Assembly (NCBI RefSeq): GCF_019880245.1
Contig: NZ_CP082286.1
Coordinates: 2,870,521 to 2,934,520, forward strand
From: Halobaculum roseum
GTDB taxonomy: Archaea > Halobacteriota > Halobacteria > Halobacteriales > Haloferacaceae
DNA: 64,000 bases
Direction: 5' to 3'
The notes beneath the pieces are model-generated. The model worked only from the letters and a program-made list of their open reading frames with translations. It had not been told where the DNA came from and ran no database searches. The translations under genes were made by a program, and so were the position numbers. Shown piece by piece: positions 18,431 to 27,057 of the stretch (the stretch's first letter is position 1; each line of letters opens with the position of its first letter).

Positions 18431-18565
18431 ATGAGTAACTCAACGCGAGACGACGATCACCTCCATGACCTCGAGGACGGGGCGGGGTGCACGGAAATCT
18501 GGGAGAAACTCAGCGAACAGCGAGACGAGGACGCACGGACAGCGGATTCCGGTCAAGACGACTAG
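18431..18565 (+). CDS. Small acidic protein, 44 aa
   Basis: ATG 18431 to TAG. The product begins MSNSTRDDDHLHDLED and contains GAGCTEIWEKLSEQRDEDA, an acidic, partly helical composition with a single Cys. No known domain is visible. It has typical haloarchaeal acidity and codon use and stands alone between a leftward TrmB gene and the rightward hexosamine module, with ATG at the end of a 110-nt divergent promoter region. Possibly a conserved micro-protein. Confidence 0.55.
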   Translation: MSNSTRDDDHLHDLEDGAGCTEIWEKLSEQRDEDARTADSGQDD

Positions 18566-18621
18566 GGAAGTCGGTGACTCGGGTGCGAAAGACACAGTAG
18601 TCCGCTCTGGTGTTCACGGGT

Positions 18622-19815
18622 ATGTCAATTGATTCCGCAGTCGTCCTCGCGGCCGGCGAGGGCCAACGACTCAGACCGCTTACGAAGTATCGACCGAAGC
18701 CGATGCTCCCGGCCGCGAATCGACCGATCCTGGAGTACGTCTTCGACGCACTGATCGACGCCGGGGTCGATGACCTCCACGTCGTCGTCGGCTACGAGGG
18801 CGACCGCGTGCAGAACCACTTCGGGCCGACCTACCGGAACCGGACGATCAAGTATCACACCCAACAGAAGCAGCTCGGAAGCGGGCACGCACTTCTCCAG
18901 GCCCGGGACGCACTCAATGGAGATTTCCTCGTCGTCAACGGCGACGAGGTCGTCGATACGGAGACGATCGAGGCTGTCGTCGATGCCCACTCGGCGGAGG
19001 ACATCTGTACGCTCGCGGTCGTCGAGTCGGCCGAGGCGCCGATGTACGGTGCCGTTACGCTCGATGAGTCGACTGTTACCGAACTCATTGAAAAACCCGG
19101 AACGGGCTCTTATCGCCTGCTCAACACGGGCGTGTACGCACTCGGTCCCTCGTTCTTTTCGACCGTCGAGAACGTCGAGCGGACGGACGGCGAACTCGCA
19201 CTCACCGACGGTATCGCTGATGTGATCGACCGCGGCGGCCACGTCCGCGGCGTCATGGCCGATGGCCTTCATTCTGAGGTGACCTACCCGTGGGATCTCA
19301 CCGCCCTCGCCAGCACGCTACTGGCGGACGGCCGCGTCGACGAACCAGAGGCGGCTCCGGGCGTATACGTAGCCGACTCCGCGTCGATCGCCGAAACCGC
19401 CGACCTGTACGGGCCAGTCGTCATCGGCTCCGACACCGTCATCGAACCCGGCGCAGTCGTCGGTCCCGATGCTGCGATCGGGCCCAACACGACTATCGAA
19501 GCGGGCGCGGTCGTGCGTCGGTCGGTCCTCGACACGGACACGCGTGTGGGTGCGAACGCGACCCTCGTCGACTCTATCACCGGCCAAGGTGCCGAGATCG
19601 GGGCCGGTTCGACTGCGCCAGGTGGCCCCGCAGACGTTCGTGTGGGTGACCGCGTTCACGAAAACGAACGGCTCGGGTGTGTCCTTGCCGACCGGGCACG
19701 TCTCGGCGGCGGTGCGACAGTCTCTCCGGGGCTGCTCGTCGGTCCGGGGGCCGATATCGGTGCGGGGGTCACCCTTCGTCGTAACGTCGGCGAGGACACG
19801 GAGGTGCAGGGCTGA
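18622..19815 (+). CDS. Sugar-phosphate nucleotidyltransferase with C-terminal hexapeptide repeats, 397 aa
   Basis: ATG 18622 fits better than GTG 18610 because the first strand follows directly. The N-terminal nucleotidyltransferase domain has the signature LAAGEGQRLRPLT and KPMLPAANRP, VVNGDEV (metal Asp) and IEKPG. The second half is a left-handed beta-helix of hexapeptide repeats (from about residue 245: GVYVADSASIAET, IGSDTVIEPGAVVGPDAAIG). Such two-domain proteins are glucose-1-phosphate thymidylyl/uridylyltransferases or archaeal GlmU. Its stop overlaps the glmS start by 1 nt, so both belong to one transcript for UDP-hexosamine supply. Confidence 0.86.
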   Translation: MSIDSAVVLAAGEGQRLRPLTKYRPKPMLPAANRPILEYVFDALIDAGVDDLHVVVGYEGDRVQNHFGPTYRNRTIKYHTQQKQLGSGHALLQARDALNGDFLVVNGDEVVDTETIEAVVDAHSAEDICTLAVVESAEAPMYGAVTLDESTVTELIEKPGTGSYRLLNTGVYALGPSFFSTVENVERTDGELALTDGIADVIDRGGHVRGVMADGLHSEVTYPWDLTALASTLLADGRVDEPEAAPGVYVADSASIAETADLYGPVVIGSDTVIEPGAVVGPDAAIGPNTTIEAGAVVRRSVLDTDTRVGANATLVDSITGQGAEIGAGSTAPGGPADVRVGDRVHENERLGCVLADRARLGGGATVSPGLLVGPGADIGAGVTLRRNVGEDTEVQG

Positions 19816-21620
19816 TGTGCGGGATCATCGGCTGCGTCGGCCATGACGACGAGACGCTCGATGTCGTCCTCGACGGACTGGAGACGCTGGAGTACCGTGG
19901 CTACGACTCAGCGGGCGTCGCACTCGCTGGCGACGAGATCGATGTGGAGAAGAAGGAAGGACGGCTCGAAGCGCTCCGCGAGGAGATCGCCACACATGAG
20001 GTGGATCCCTCCGGCGAAATCGGGATCGGGCATACGCGGTGGAGCACGCACGGCCCGCCGACGGACGAGAACGCCCACCCGCACACCGACGAGTCCGGCA
20101 GAGTCGCGGTCGTCCACAACGGCATCATCGAGAACTATCAGTCGCTCCGCGACGAGCTCGAATCCGAGGGCGTCACCTTCACGAGTGAAACGGACACCGA
20201 GGTCGTTCCCCACCTGTTCGCCGCGAATCTCGAAACGGATCTGGACGCAGAAGCCGCGTTCCGTCGGACGCTCGACCGAATCGACGGGAGCTACGCGATC
20301 GCCGCGGTCGTTGCAGGGGATGACCGCATCTTCGCGACGCGTAACGACTCTCCGCTCGTGCTCGGGGTCGGCGAAGATCGCTACTACCTCGCAAGCGACG
20401 TGCCGGCGTTCCTCGAACACACGCGCGATGTGGTCTACCTCGATGACGGCGAGGTCGCGATCATCGACGCCGAGGGCTGGGCCGTCACTAACCGTGACGG
20501 AGAGCCCGTCGAAAAGGACGTATCCACGGTTACGTGGAGCGCCGAACAGACGGGGAAAAGCGGCTACGACCACTACATGCTCAAGGAGATACACGAACAA
20601 CCTACCGCGCTAAGACAGGGGCTGAGTGGCCGTCTCGATGAACTCTCCGGCGAGGTAACCGTCGATGAACTCGACACCGTCGCCACGCCCGAGACGATCC
20701 ACTTCGTTGCCTGTGGGACCTCCTATCACGCAGCCCTGTACGGCGTCGAACTGTTCCGCGAGGCCGGCGTCCCCGCACAGGCGTTCCTCGCCAGCGAGTA
20801 CGCGACCGGTCCAGCGCCGGTCCCTGAGAACGGTCTCGTCGTCGGCGTCACACAGAGCGGGGAAACGGCTGACACCCTCTCAGCGTTGCGAGAGGCGCAG
20901 GGACGCGGCGCCGTGACGCTCGCGCTCACGAACGTCGTGGGATCGACGGCCGCCCGTGAGTGCGACCACGCGCTGTACATTCGCTCTGGCCCGGAGATCG
21001 GCGTCGCTGCAACGAAGACGTTCTCCTCGCAGCTCACCGCGCTGAACCTCCTCGCGGAGACGGTTACGGACGGTGCAACCGGGTCCCGTGATCTGGTCGC
21101 CGCGCTCCGCGATATCCCGGGCGACATCCAGCAGGTGCTCGACGAGACGACCGCGGAGGAAATCGTCGACGAGTACCGGGACAACGAGTCGTTCTTCTTC
21201 ATCGGGCGCGGTCTCCACTTCCCGGTCGCGCTCGAAGGCGCGCTGAAGTTCAAGGAAATAACCTACGAGCACGCCGAAGGCTTCGCGGCGGGCGAGCTGA
21301 AACACGGCCCGCTCGCGCTCGTCACGCGCAACACGCCGGTGTTCGCGATCGTTACCGGCGACGGCGAGCGCGCCCGCAAGACCATCGGGAACGTCAAAGA
21401 GGTCGAAGCCCGCGACGCCCCGGTGGTCGCGGTCACCGACGGCCAGTCCGATGTCGAGCGGTATGCCGACCACGTGCTGGAGATCCCTGAGACTCACCCG
21501 CGGACCGCACCGATGCTCGCGAACGTCCAGCTCCAGCTCGTCGCATACCACATGGCCGACCGACTCGGGCGCTCGATCGACAAGCCGCGCAACCTCGCCA
21601 AGAGCGTCACCGTCGAGTAA
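19815..21620 (+). CDS. glmS: Glutamine--fructose-6-phosphate aminotransferase
   Basis: 601 aa, full length. It starts MCGIIGC, so Cys2 becomes the N-terminal nucleophile of the glutaminase domain after Met removal. HTRWSTHG and HNGIIENY are the glutamine-site motifs. Two SIS domains follow (CGTSYHAAL near residue 298 and the second from about 450), ending in the C-terminal fructose-6-P site DKPRNLAKSVTVE. It converts fructose-6-phosphate and glutamine to glucosamine-6-phosphate, the first committed step to UDP-GlcNAc. It is flanked by nucleotidyltransferases on both sides (1-nt overlap upstream, 52 nt downstream). Confidence 0.97.
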   Translation: MCGIIGCVGHDDETLDVVLDGLETLEYRGYDSAGVALAGDEIDVEKKEGRLEALREEIATHEVDPSGEIGIGHTRWSTHGPPTDENAHPHTDESGRVAVVHNGIIENYQSLRDELESEGVTFTSETDTEVVPHLFAANLETDLDAEAAFRRTLDRIDGSYAIAAVVAGDDRIFATRNDSPLVLGVGEDRYYLASDVPAFLEHTRDVVYLDDGEVAIIDAEGWAVTNRDGEPVEKDVSTVTWSAEQTGKSGYDHYMLKEIHEQPTALRQGLSGRLDELSGEVTVDELDTVATPETIHFVACGTSYHAALYGVELFREAGVPAQAFLASEYATGPAPVPENGLVVGVTQSGETADTLSALREAQGRGAVTLALTNVVGSTAARECDHALYIRSGPEIGVAATKTFSSQLTALNLLAETVTDGATGSRDLVAALRDIPGDIQQVLDETTAEEIVDEYRDNESFFFIGRGLHFPVALEGALKFKEITYEHAEGFAAGELKHGPLALVTRNTPVFAIVTGDGERARKTIGNVKEVEARDAPVVAVTDGQSDVERYADHVLEIPETHPRTAPMLANVQLQLVAYHMADRLGRSIDKPRNLAKSVTVE

Positions 21621-21672
21621 GGATCGACGGCGAGTCGCAACGACTTACCGTTCTCCGAAATCCCCACCCGAT

Positions 21673-22881
21673 ATGCAAACCATTGTTCTCGCCGCCGGCC
21701 AGGGGACGAGAATGCGCCCGCTGACGGATCGCCGACCCAAGCCGATGCTGCCGGTCGCCGGGGATCCGTTAGTCGCACACACAGCCGAGGCCGCAGTCGC
21801 GGCCGGTGCCAGCGAGCTGGTGATCGTCGTCGGCTACGAGGCGGACGAGGTACGCGACTACTTCGGTGAGGAGTTCGCGGGCGTCCCCGTCACGTTCGCG
21901 GAACAGCCTAACCAGCGCGGTACCGCCGACGCCGTCCGCGCGGGCGCGTCACATCTCGACTCGGGTCCGTTCGCCGTGCTCAACGGGGACGCCCTGTACG
22001 ACCGCGGATCGCTGGCGACGCTGTACGACTCGGCACCGGCCGTCGGGTCGTATCGTGTCGACAACCCCAGCACCTACGGTGTCCTCCACACCGACCGGTC
22101 GGGGGATCGACCGCGTGTGACCGGGGTCACCGAGAAACCCGCGGATCCGCCTTCGAACTTGATCAACACTGGCGCGTACGTGTTCCCTGCTCAGGCGCAC
22201 GACTGGCTCGATGTCGGCGAGAGCGAACGCGGCGAACTCGAACTCACGGACGTTCTCGAACGGGCTTGTGTGGAGGCCCACGTCACTGCGGTTCCGTTTG
22301 ACCGGTGGCTCGATGTCGGCCGCCCGTGGGAGCTGCTCGAAGCGAACGAGTGGAAGCTCGACGAACTCGATCGGCGGGTCAACGGCGACGTACACGAGGA
22401 CGCGGATCTTCGTGGCGCGGTCGTCGTCGAGAACGGCGCCGAGATCGATTCGGGTGTGGTGATCGAGGGGCCAACGTTGATCCGGTCAGGCGCGAGCGTG
22501 GGTCCCAACGCGTACGTACGCGGACGAACGCTCGTCGGTCGAGACGCGAAGGTAGGCCACAGCGTCGAGGTGAAAAACAGCGTACTGATGGGGGGTGCCA
22601 CCGTGGGCCACCTCTCGTACGTCGGCGACAGTCTCCTCGGACGCGACGTGAACTTCGGCGCGGGGACGACCGTCGCGAACCTGCGTCACGACGACGAGGA
22701 CATCCGGACGCTGATCAAGGGCGAGGTCGTCTCGACCGGACGGCGGAAGTTCGGGGTCGTCTGCGGCGACGGCGTGAAGACTGGTATCCAGACGAGTTTG
22801 AACGCCGGAGTGAAGCTATCGTCCGGGGCACGAACCGGGCCTGGCGAACGTGTGCTTCGCGAACCGGGATCCGACCACTAA
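21673..22881 (+). CDS. glmU: GlmU-type bifunctional nucleotidyltransferase/acetyltransferase, 402 aa
   Basis: ATG 21673 is where the signature begins (MQTIVLAAGQGTRMRPLT). The pyrophosphorylase domain carries KPMLPVAGDP, LNGDALYD and TEKPADPP. A C-terminal left-handed beta-helix from about residue 255 is followed by motifs resembling archaeal GlmU acetyltransferase: VKNSVLMGGATVGHLSYVGD, FGAGTTVANLRHD and RRKFGVVCGDGVKTG. It would acetylate glucosamine-1-phosphate and form UDP-GlcNAc. The beta-helix here is closer to true GlmU than that of the paralogue at 18622. Confidence 0.85.
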   Translation: MQTIVLAAGQGTRMRPLTDRRPKPMLPVAGDPLVAHTAEAAVAAGASELVIVVGYEADEVRDYFGEEFAGVPVTFAEQPNQRGTADAVRAGASHLDSGPFAVLNGDALYDRGSLATLYDSAPAVGSYRVDNPSTYGVLHTDRSGDRPRVTGVTEKPADPPSNLINTGAYVFPAQAHDWLDVGESERGELELTDVLERACVEAHVTAVPFDRWLDVGRPWELLEANEWKLDELDRRVNGDVHEDADLRGAVVVENGAEIDSGVVIEGPTLIRSGASVGPNAYVRGRTLVGRDAKVGHSVEVKNSVLMGGATVGHLSYVGDSLLGRDVNFGAGTTVANLRHDDEDIRTLIKGEVVSTGRRKFGVVCGDGVKTGIQTSLNAGVKLSSGARTGPGERVLREPGSDH

Positions 22882-22886
22882 CCGTT

Positions 22887-24044
22887 CTATTCCGCCTGGA
22901 ACGCCTCCCGCAACTCCGCGTCCACGTCCCACGTTCCGTCCCCCTCCCCACGCAGGAGCTTCACCGCAGCCCGAAACAGCGACACCTGCGTGTCGAACAG
23001 CGCGTACGTCGGCTGCAACGATCCCAGCGAGTCCCGAGCCCCGAGCCACACGAACGCCCCCAACGCTACCGGCACCGCGAGCCCGAGCGGCCCGCCCACC
23101 GCGACCGCTCCCAGCGACGCCAGTCCCACGCCGGCCATCACCAGCGTCGGCGAGACGCCCATGAACCACCAGTTGAACGGTAACACCACTCGTCCATAGC
23201 CATCGTAGCGACCGAGCATGTCCCGCTGTCGCCACAGCAACCGCAGCAGGCCCATCGCCCGACGGTCCTTCTGTGTCCGCCGTTTCCGGAACTCGGAGTG
23301 ACTCGCCTCCCTGTACCGGATCGCCGGATCGAACACCACCCGACCGCCGTTCTTGCGGATCTTCAGCGCCAGCTCGGTGTCGTCGGCGATGGAGTCCTCG
23401 TCGATCGCGACGATCGAGTCGCGCTCGAACGCCGAGAACGGCCCGTGGAAGATGAACGTCGAGTCCACGTGCGACTCCAGCGTCTGTATTCGCGCCTGCA
23501 CGTCGCGATACCCTCGCTCGACCTCGCTGCCGCCGAGCACCTCCGCGTTTCGGCCGGTCACAGCCTCTATCTCGGGGTCGGCGAGGTTCGCGACCGCCTC
23601 CCGCAGCGCGTCCTCTGCGACCTTCGAGTCGCAGTCGGTCTTCACGACGACCTCGTTGCTCGCGGCGGCGTACGCCTCGTTGAGCGCTACGGCGAGCCCG
23701 CGCCGTTCCGTCTCCTCGATCAGCCGCAACTCGGGCGCGTCGCGCTCGGCGAAGAACTCCCGAACGATCTCCGGCGTGGCGTCGTCGCTGGAGTCGACGA
23801 CGACGACCTCCATCTTCTCCGGGGGATAGTCCCACTCGCAGATCCCCGCCAGCTTCGACTCGACGATGCGTTCCTCGTTGTACGTCGGGAGCACGACGCT
23901 CACCGTCGGCTCGACTTCATGGTCCTTGTCGGCCGGCGATCCCTCGGGACCGCGGACGACGTACAACAGGCCGTACAGGAGATACGGAAGGCCGGTGAGG
24001 CTGATCAGCCCCGCCAACCTGGCGAAGTGGCGACGCGCTCGCAT
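22887..24044 (-). CDS. Membrane-associated GT2 glycosyltransferase, 385 aa
   Basis: A hydrophobic N-terminal segment (residues 12-32) precedes a GT-A domain with VSVVLPTYNEERI, VVVVDSSDD and KTDCDSKV (DxD-type metal site). Later come FHGPFSAFERDS and DDTELALKIRKNGG, then an RRTQKDRR segment in the place of the QxxRW motif of processive GT2 enzymes. Two to three helices follow near residues 290-335. It probably makes a membrane-linked polysaccharide or glycolipid step. It is convergent with glmU (5 nt) and divergent from aglJ. Confidence 0.87.
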   Translation of the reverse strand: MRARRHFARLAGLISLTGLPYLLYGLLYVVRGPEGSPADKDHEVEPTVSVVLPTYNEERIVESKLAGICEWDYPPEKMEVVVVDSSDDATPEIVREFFAERDAPELRLIEETERRGLAVALNEAYAAASNEVVVKTDCDSKVAEDALREAVANLADPEIEAVTGRNAEVLGGSEVERGYRDVQARIQTLESHVDSTFIFHGPFSAFERDSIVAIDEDSIADDTELALKIRKNGGRVVFDPAIRYREASHSEFRKRRTQKDRRAMGLLRLLWRQRDMLGRYDGYGRVVLPFNWWFMGVSPTLVMAGVGLASLGAVAVGGPLGLAVPVALGAFVWLGARDSLGSLQPTYALFDTQVSLFRAAVKLLRGEGDGTWDVDAELREAFQAE

Positions 24045-24170
24045 GTCCCGTGGTTGGCCGACTCCCTACAAAACGACGGCGGTCGGGCGGCCCGTGCCGA
24101 TCTCGGTGACGAGGAACACCCCGGTTCGCTCCCGAAACCCCTAACTCGCCACCCACTCCACCCCACACAC

Positions 24171-25175
24171 ATGACCGACGACGTCTGCGTCCTCCTCCCC
24201 ACGTACGACGAGGCGGCCACGGTCGCGGACGTCGTCACCGACTTTCGCGATCACGGCTTCGAGAACGTCCTCGTCATCGACGGCGGCTCCACCGACGACA
24301 CCCGCGAGCGTGCCCGCGAGGCGGGCGCCCGGGTCGAGATCCAATCCGGAACCGGGAAGGGCCAGGCGATCCGCGAGGCGGTCCGCGAGCACGTCACCGC
24401 CGAGTTCGTCCTCATGGCCGACGCCGACGGAACCTACCGTGCGAGCGACGCGGAAGCGATGCTCGAACCGCTCCGCGAGGGCACCGCCGAACACGTCATC
24501 GGCGACCGCTTCGCCGACATGCACGAGGACGCGATGAGCGGCCTGAACCGCGTCGGCAACACGCTCTTCAACGGACTGTTCTCGCTCATCCACCGCGAGG
24601 ACTACAGCGACATCCTCTCGGGATATCGCGCGTTCACGGTCGACTCCTTCGAACGCCTCCGCCTCTCGGCCGACGGCTTCGGCATCGAGACGGAGCTGGC
24701 CGTCGAGTGCGCGCGCCACGGGGTGCGCACGGCGGTCGTCCCGATCACCTACCTCCCGCGACCGGACGGCTCGAACACGAACCTCCATCCCGTCCGGGAC
24801 GGCGGGATCATCCTGATGGCGATCTACCGGCAGGCGAAGACCTCGAACCCGTTGTTCTACTTCGGGAGTGCGGGCGTGGTCTCGGGGCTCGCGGGAGCCA
24901 TCGTCGCGGCGTACGTCGGCTACGACTGGTTCGTCAACGGGATCCCGCACAACGTGCTCGCGATCGTCGCGGGCGTCGGGATCATCCTCGGCGTGCAGCT
25001 GCTCATCTTCGGCGTGCTCTCGGATCTCCTGGTTACCCTCCACAGCGAGACGCTCGATCGCGTCGAGGCGCTCGAACGGGAGGTCGACGGAGCGGACACG
25101 AGTTCCGAGGTCCCCACCGAGGGATCGACGAACCCGACGGAGACAGAAGAGCGCGTGGGTCCACCCGAGCAGTGA
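24171..25175 (+). CDS. aglJ: Dolichol-phosphate GT2 glycosyltransferase, AglJ type, 334 aa
   Basis: ATG 24171 lies directly before the first strand (MTDDVCVLLPTYDEAATV). Motifs are VIDGGSTDDT, GTGKGQAI, LMADADGTY (DxD) and SGYRAFTVDSF. Two C-terminal membrane helices lie near residues 225-245 and 258-285, with a charged coiled-coil tail (HSETLDRVEALEREVDG). This architecture matches haloarchaeal AglJ, which adds the first sugar to dolichol phosphate in N-glycosylation. It lies 23 kb from aglB but still in the same extended locus, 127 nt from a divergent GT2. Confidence 0.85.
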   Translation: MTDDVCVLLPTYDEAATVADVVTDFRDHGFENVLVIDGGSTDDTRERAREAGARVEIQSGTGKGQAIREAVREHVTAEFVLMADADGTYRASDAEAMLEPLREGTAEHVIGDRFADMHEDAMSGLNRVGNTLFNGLFSLIHREDYSDILSGYRAFTVDSFERLRLSADGFGIETELAVECARHGVRTAVVPITYLPRPDGSNTNLHPVRDGGIILMAIYRQAKTSNPLFYFGSAGVVSGLAGAIVAAYVGYDWFVNGIPHNVLAIVAGVGIILGVQLLIFGVLSDLLVTLHSETLDRVEALEREVDGADTSSEVPTEGSTNPTETEERVGPPEQ

Positions 25176-25871
25176 GGGACTCACTCGACGGTCGGCCGAT
25201 CCGTTCTTCTTGGAACTGAGAGGACCCGCAGTGTAACCTGAGTTCGTTTGTACGCAACGGTTGTCGGACAAGGGGCAGGCAGCCTCCGGACAGGACGAAG
25301 GAGTTCCTCACTCGGAAGTTCGGACGCGCAGGGTCGAGGGGCGTCGATGGGAGCGCTCGTCCGGAGTGCTGGCGTTCACAATCGGCTCACCATCCCGGTA
25401 ACTGGTGTTTGAACGGGTGTGTGGGTATTGTGAATGGGCTGTGATGGAATGGTGTCGTCGATCGATGTCGTTCAGAAGCTGCCGTCTAGGGGCTGATGCC
25501 GTGGGTTTGGAGCACATACGGGAACTCATACTGACCCATCTGGGGCTAAGATCGCGGCGACGATACGGAAAACACGCAGACTGCGGCCGTGTGTGAACGC
25601 GTTCCCGAGTCGATGGTGCAGCCAGTCGTCTTTCTCAACGCCACAGCGTGCACCTGCTCGGCGATTAGAAGGCCGCAGGGTTCCCACACTCCCTCACTCG
25701 ACTTGTCGATCAGTCTCTTTCCGGGAGTCTCCTGCGGCTGTGACTGCCCTTCCACGCCTGCTGCGGTCTCAACACACGCGTTCGACCGACAAGAACGAGC
25801 AAATCCCATCCGGTCGGCTGGTGAAATCACGATCTGCAATGGACGTCGGACGAGAGCGTTCGTCGGACCCT
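25176..25871. other. Gene-poor region, about 700 nt
   Basis: Only short, poorly supported frames are seen. The minus-strand frame 25546-25839 may be a transposase remnant (listed separately). The composition is less G+C-rich than in flanking genes, consistent with degraded mobile DNA. Confidence 0.45.
25546..25839 (-). pseudogene. Possible degraded C-terminal tail of an IS1341-type TnpB
   Basis: The frame contains RSNACVETA and QPQETPGKR followed by SSEGVWEPCGL. From memory these resemble the variable C-terminal tails of haloarchaeal TnpB proteins, after the zinc finger. No RuvC-like catalytic residues, no zinc finger and no target-site repeats are visible, so it would be only a fragment. 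The call rests on motif resemblance and is weak; a chance frame is possible. Confidence 0.28.
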
Positions 25872-26198
25872 TCAGAAGGGAAGGATCGAGCGGAACCGCC
25901 CGAGCAGCGACCCGGCACCGCTACGGCGACGGTCCTCGAAGATCGGATGCAGGCGGTTGAGCAGGTCGCGCTCGGTTTCGAATTCCTCCTCGGGAAGCTC
26001 GTGCAGCACCTCGGCGAGATCGAGGGTGTTGCCCGCGGCGTCGTAGGGAACCTGGGTGTTCCCCATCGACGCGACCAGCTCCTCGGTCGTCGCCGGGAAC
26101 CGAACGCCGGCCCGGTCCAGGCGTTCGTCGAGCGCCGCGATGCCGAACTCGATGGATTCGGGCTCCTCCGTGTCCCCCTGCGGCGGTCTGGCTGCCAT
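25872..26198 (-). CDS. Conserved haloarchaeal protein, 108 aa (DUF5789-like?)
   Basis: Starts MAARPPQGDTEEPESIEF and contains FPATTEELVASMGNTQVPYD and LDLAEVLHELPEEEFET. This style resembles small haloarchaeal proteins grouped as DUF5789; the name is from memory and uncertain. It is acidic, with no membrane segment and no cysteines. Divergent from the ribbon-helix-helix gene, 84 nt apart, with a shared promoter region. Function unknown. Confidence 0.7.
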   Translation of the reverse strand: MAARPPQGDTEEPESIEFGIAALDERLDRAGVRFPATTEELVASMGNTQVPYDAAGNTLDLAEVLHELPEEEFETERDLLNRLHPIFEDRRRSGAGSLLGRFRSILPF

Positions 26199-26282
26199 TA
26201 CGCCGCGTTGCCGCCCCGGGGACTAAAACGGACGGGCCCCGGCTCCGTCGCGCTTATCGGTCGCGCGCCCCTCCGTCGAGCC

Positions 26283-26492
26283 ATGACCGACTACACCACC
26301 GTCTCCATCCCGAAGGACCTGGCCGAGCGCGTCGAGGAGACCCTCGAAGGGACGAGCTTCTCGTCGACTTCCGACCTCGTTCGGTTCCTGTTGCGAAGTA
26401 TCGTCATCCAACACCAGAAACGGGGATCGCTTTCGGAGGCCGAGTTCGAGGAGATCACCGACCAGCTTCGGGATCTCGGCTATCTGGAGTAG
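26283..26492 (+). CDS. Ribbon-helix-helix (CopG-like) DNA-binding protein, 69 aa
   Basis: ATG 26283. The N-terminus TTVSIPKDLAERVEETLE forms the beta strand and first helix of the ribbon-helix-helix fold, and SSTSDLVRFLLRSI forms the second helix. The remainder is an acidic helix ending DQLRDLGYLE. Such proteins bind DNA as dimers. No toxin-like partner is adjacent; the nearest gene is divergent. Probable transcription factor with unknown targets. Confidence 0.82.
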   Translation: MTDYTTVSIPKDLAERVEETLEGTSFSSTSDLVRFLLRSIVIQHQKRGSLSEAEFEEITDQLRDLGYLE

Positions 26493-26528
26493 CGCGGTCG
26501 CGACGCCGACCACGCGCGACACACGGGC

Positions 26529-27047
26529 TCACTCTTCGACCCGCTCCTCGGGCGGCTCGGCGTCGACGACGACGAGCTCGCGCCGGCGTCCCCGGCGGTC
26601 GTACGCGATCACGTTCTCCCGTTCGTACGGCGGAACCGCCACCAGCACCGCGGCCGCGAGGTCGTCCTCCTCGGTGAGGTGCCGGTCGCCGCGGGGATGT
26701 GAGAGAAAACGCGCGCGACCCGCAGGGCGCCCCAGGTCCATCCCGAACACCGCCGACACGGAGCCGCCGGCCGAGGGGAAGTAGAAGTGCGTGAGCACGG
26801 GCGTCGCCGGATCGATGTCTGTGGGTGCGTCGATCAACTCGCCCGCTGGCGTCGCGTCGAGCACCACGTTCTCCGCCTCGGGGTCGGCGTCGGCCGCGCG
26901 CTCACACAGCAGCGCGAGCAGGTCGACGGTGATGTGAACGGGCGCTGGATCGTCCCGCGTCGCGTCGTGCTCGGTGTCCACCTCGCCCGCGGTGGCGTCC
27001 TTCGTCCCGTTTACCGCGTCGTCGGCGAGGCCGTCCACGGGGCTCAC
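26529..27047 (-). CDS. Conserved haloarchaeal protein of unknown function, 172 aa
   Basis: The GTG start lies 10 nt after the stop of the MBL-like gene upstream, suggesting one transcript. It is acidic, with an N-terminal low-complexity part (about 40 residues) and a compact C-terminal part containing VLTHFYFPSAGGSVSAVFGM and AAAVLVAVPPYERENVIAYDR. No cysteines, signal or membrane helix. No family recognised. Confidence 0.68.
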   Translation of the reverse strand: MSPVDGLADDAVNGTKDATAGEVDTEHDATRDDPAPVHITVDLLALLCERAADADPEAENVVLDATPAGELIDAPTDIDPATPVLTHFYFPSAGGSVSAVFGMDLGRPAGRARFLSHPRGDRHLTEEDDLAAAVLVAVPPYERENVIAYDRRGRRRELVVVDAEPPEERVEE

Positions 27048-27057
27048 GACGGGACGG

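Noticed and set aside
18610-18624. GTG 18610 as nucleotidyltransferase start
   Set aside because: ATG 18622 fits the domain start better; the extra four residues are not conserved-looking.
26283-26492. Toxin-antitoxin pair
   Set aside because: The ribbon-helix-helix gene has no adjacent toxin-like partner; the divergent neighbour is not a toxin family I recognise.
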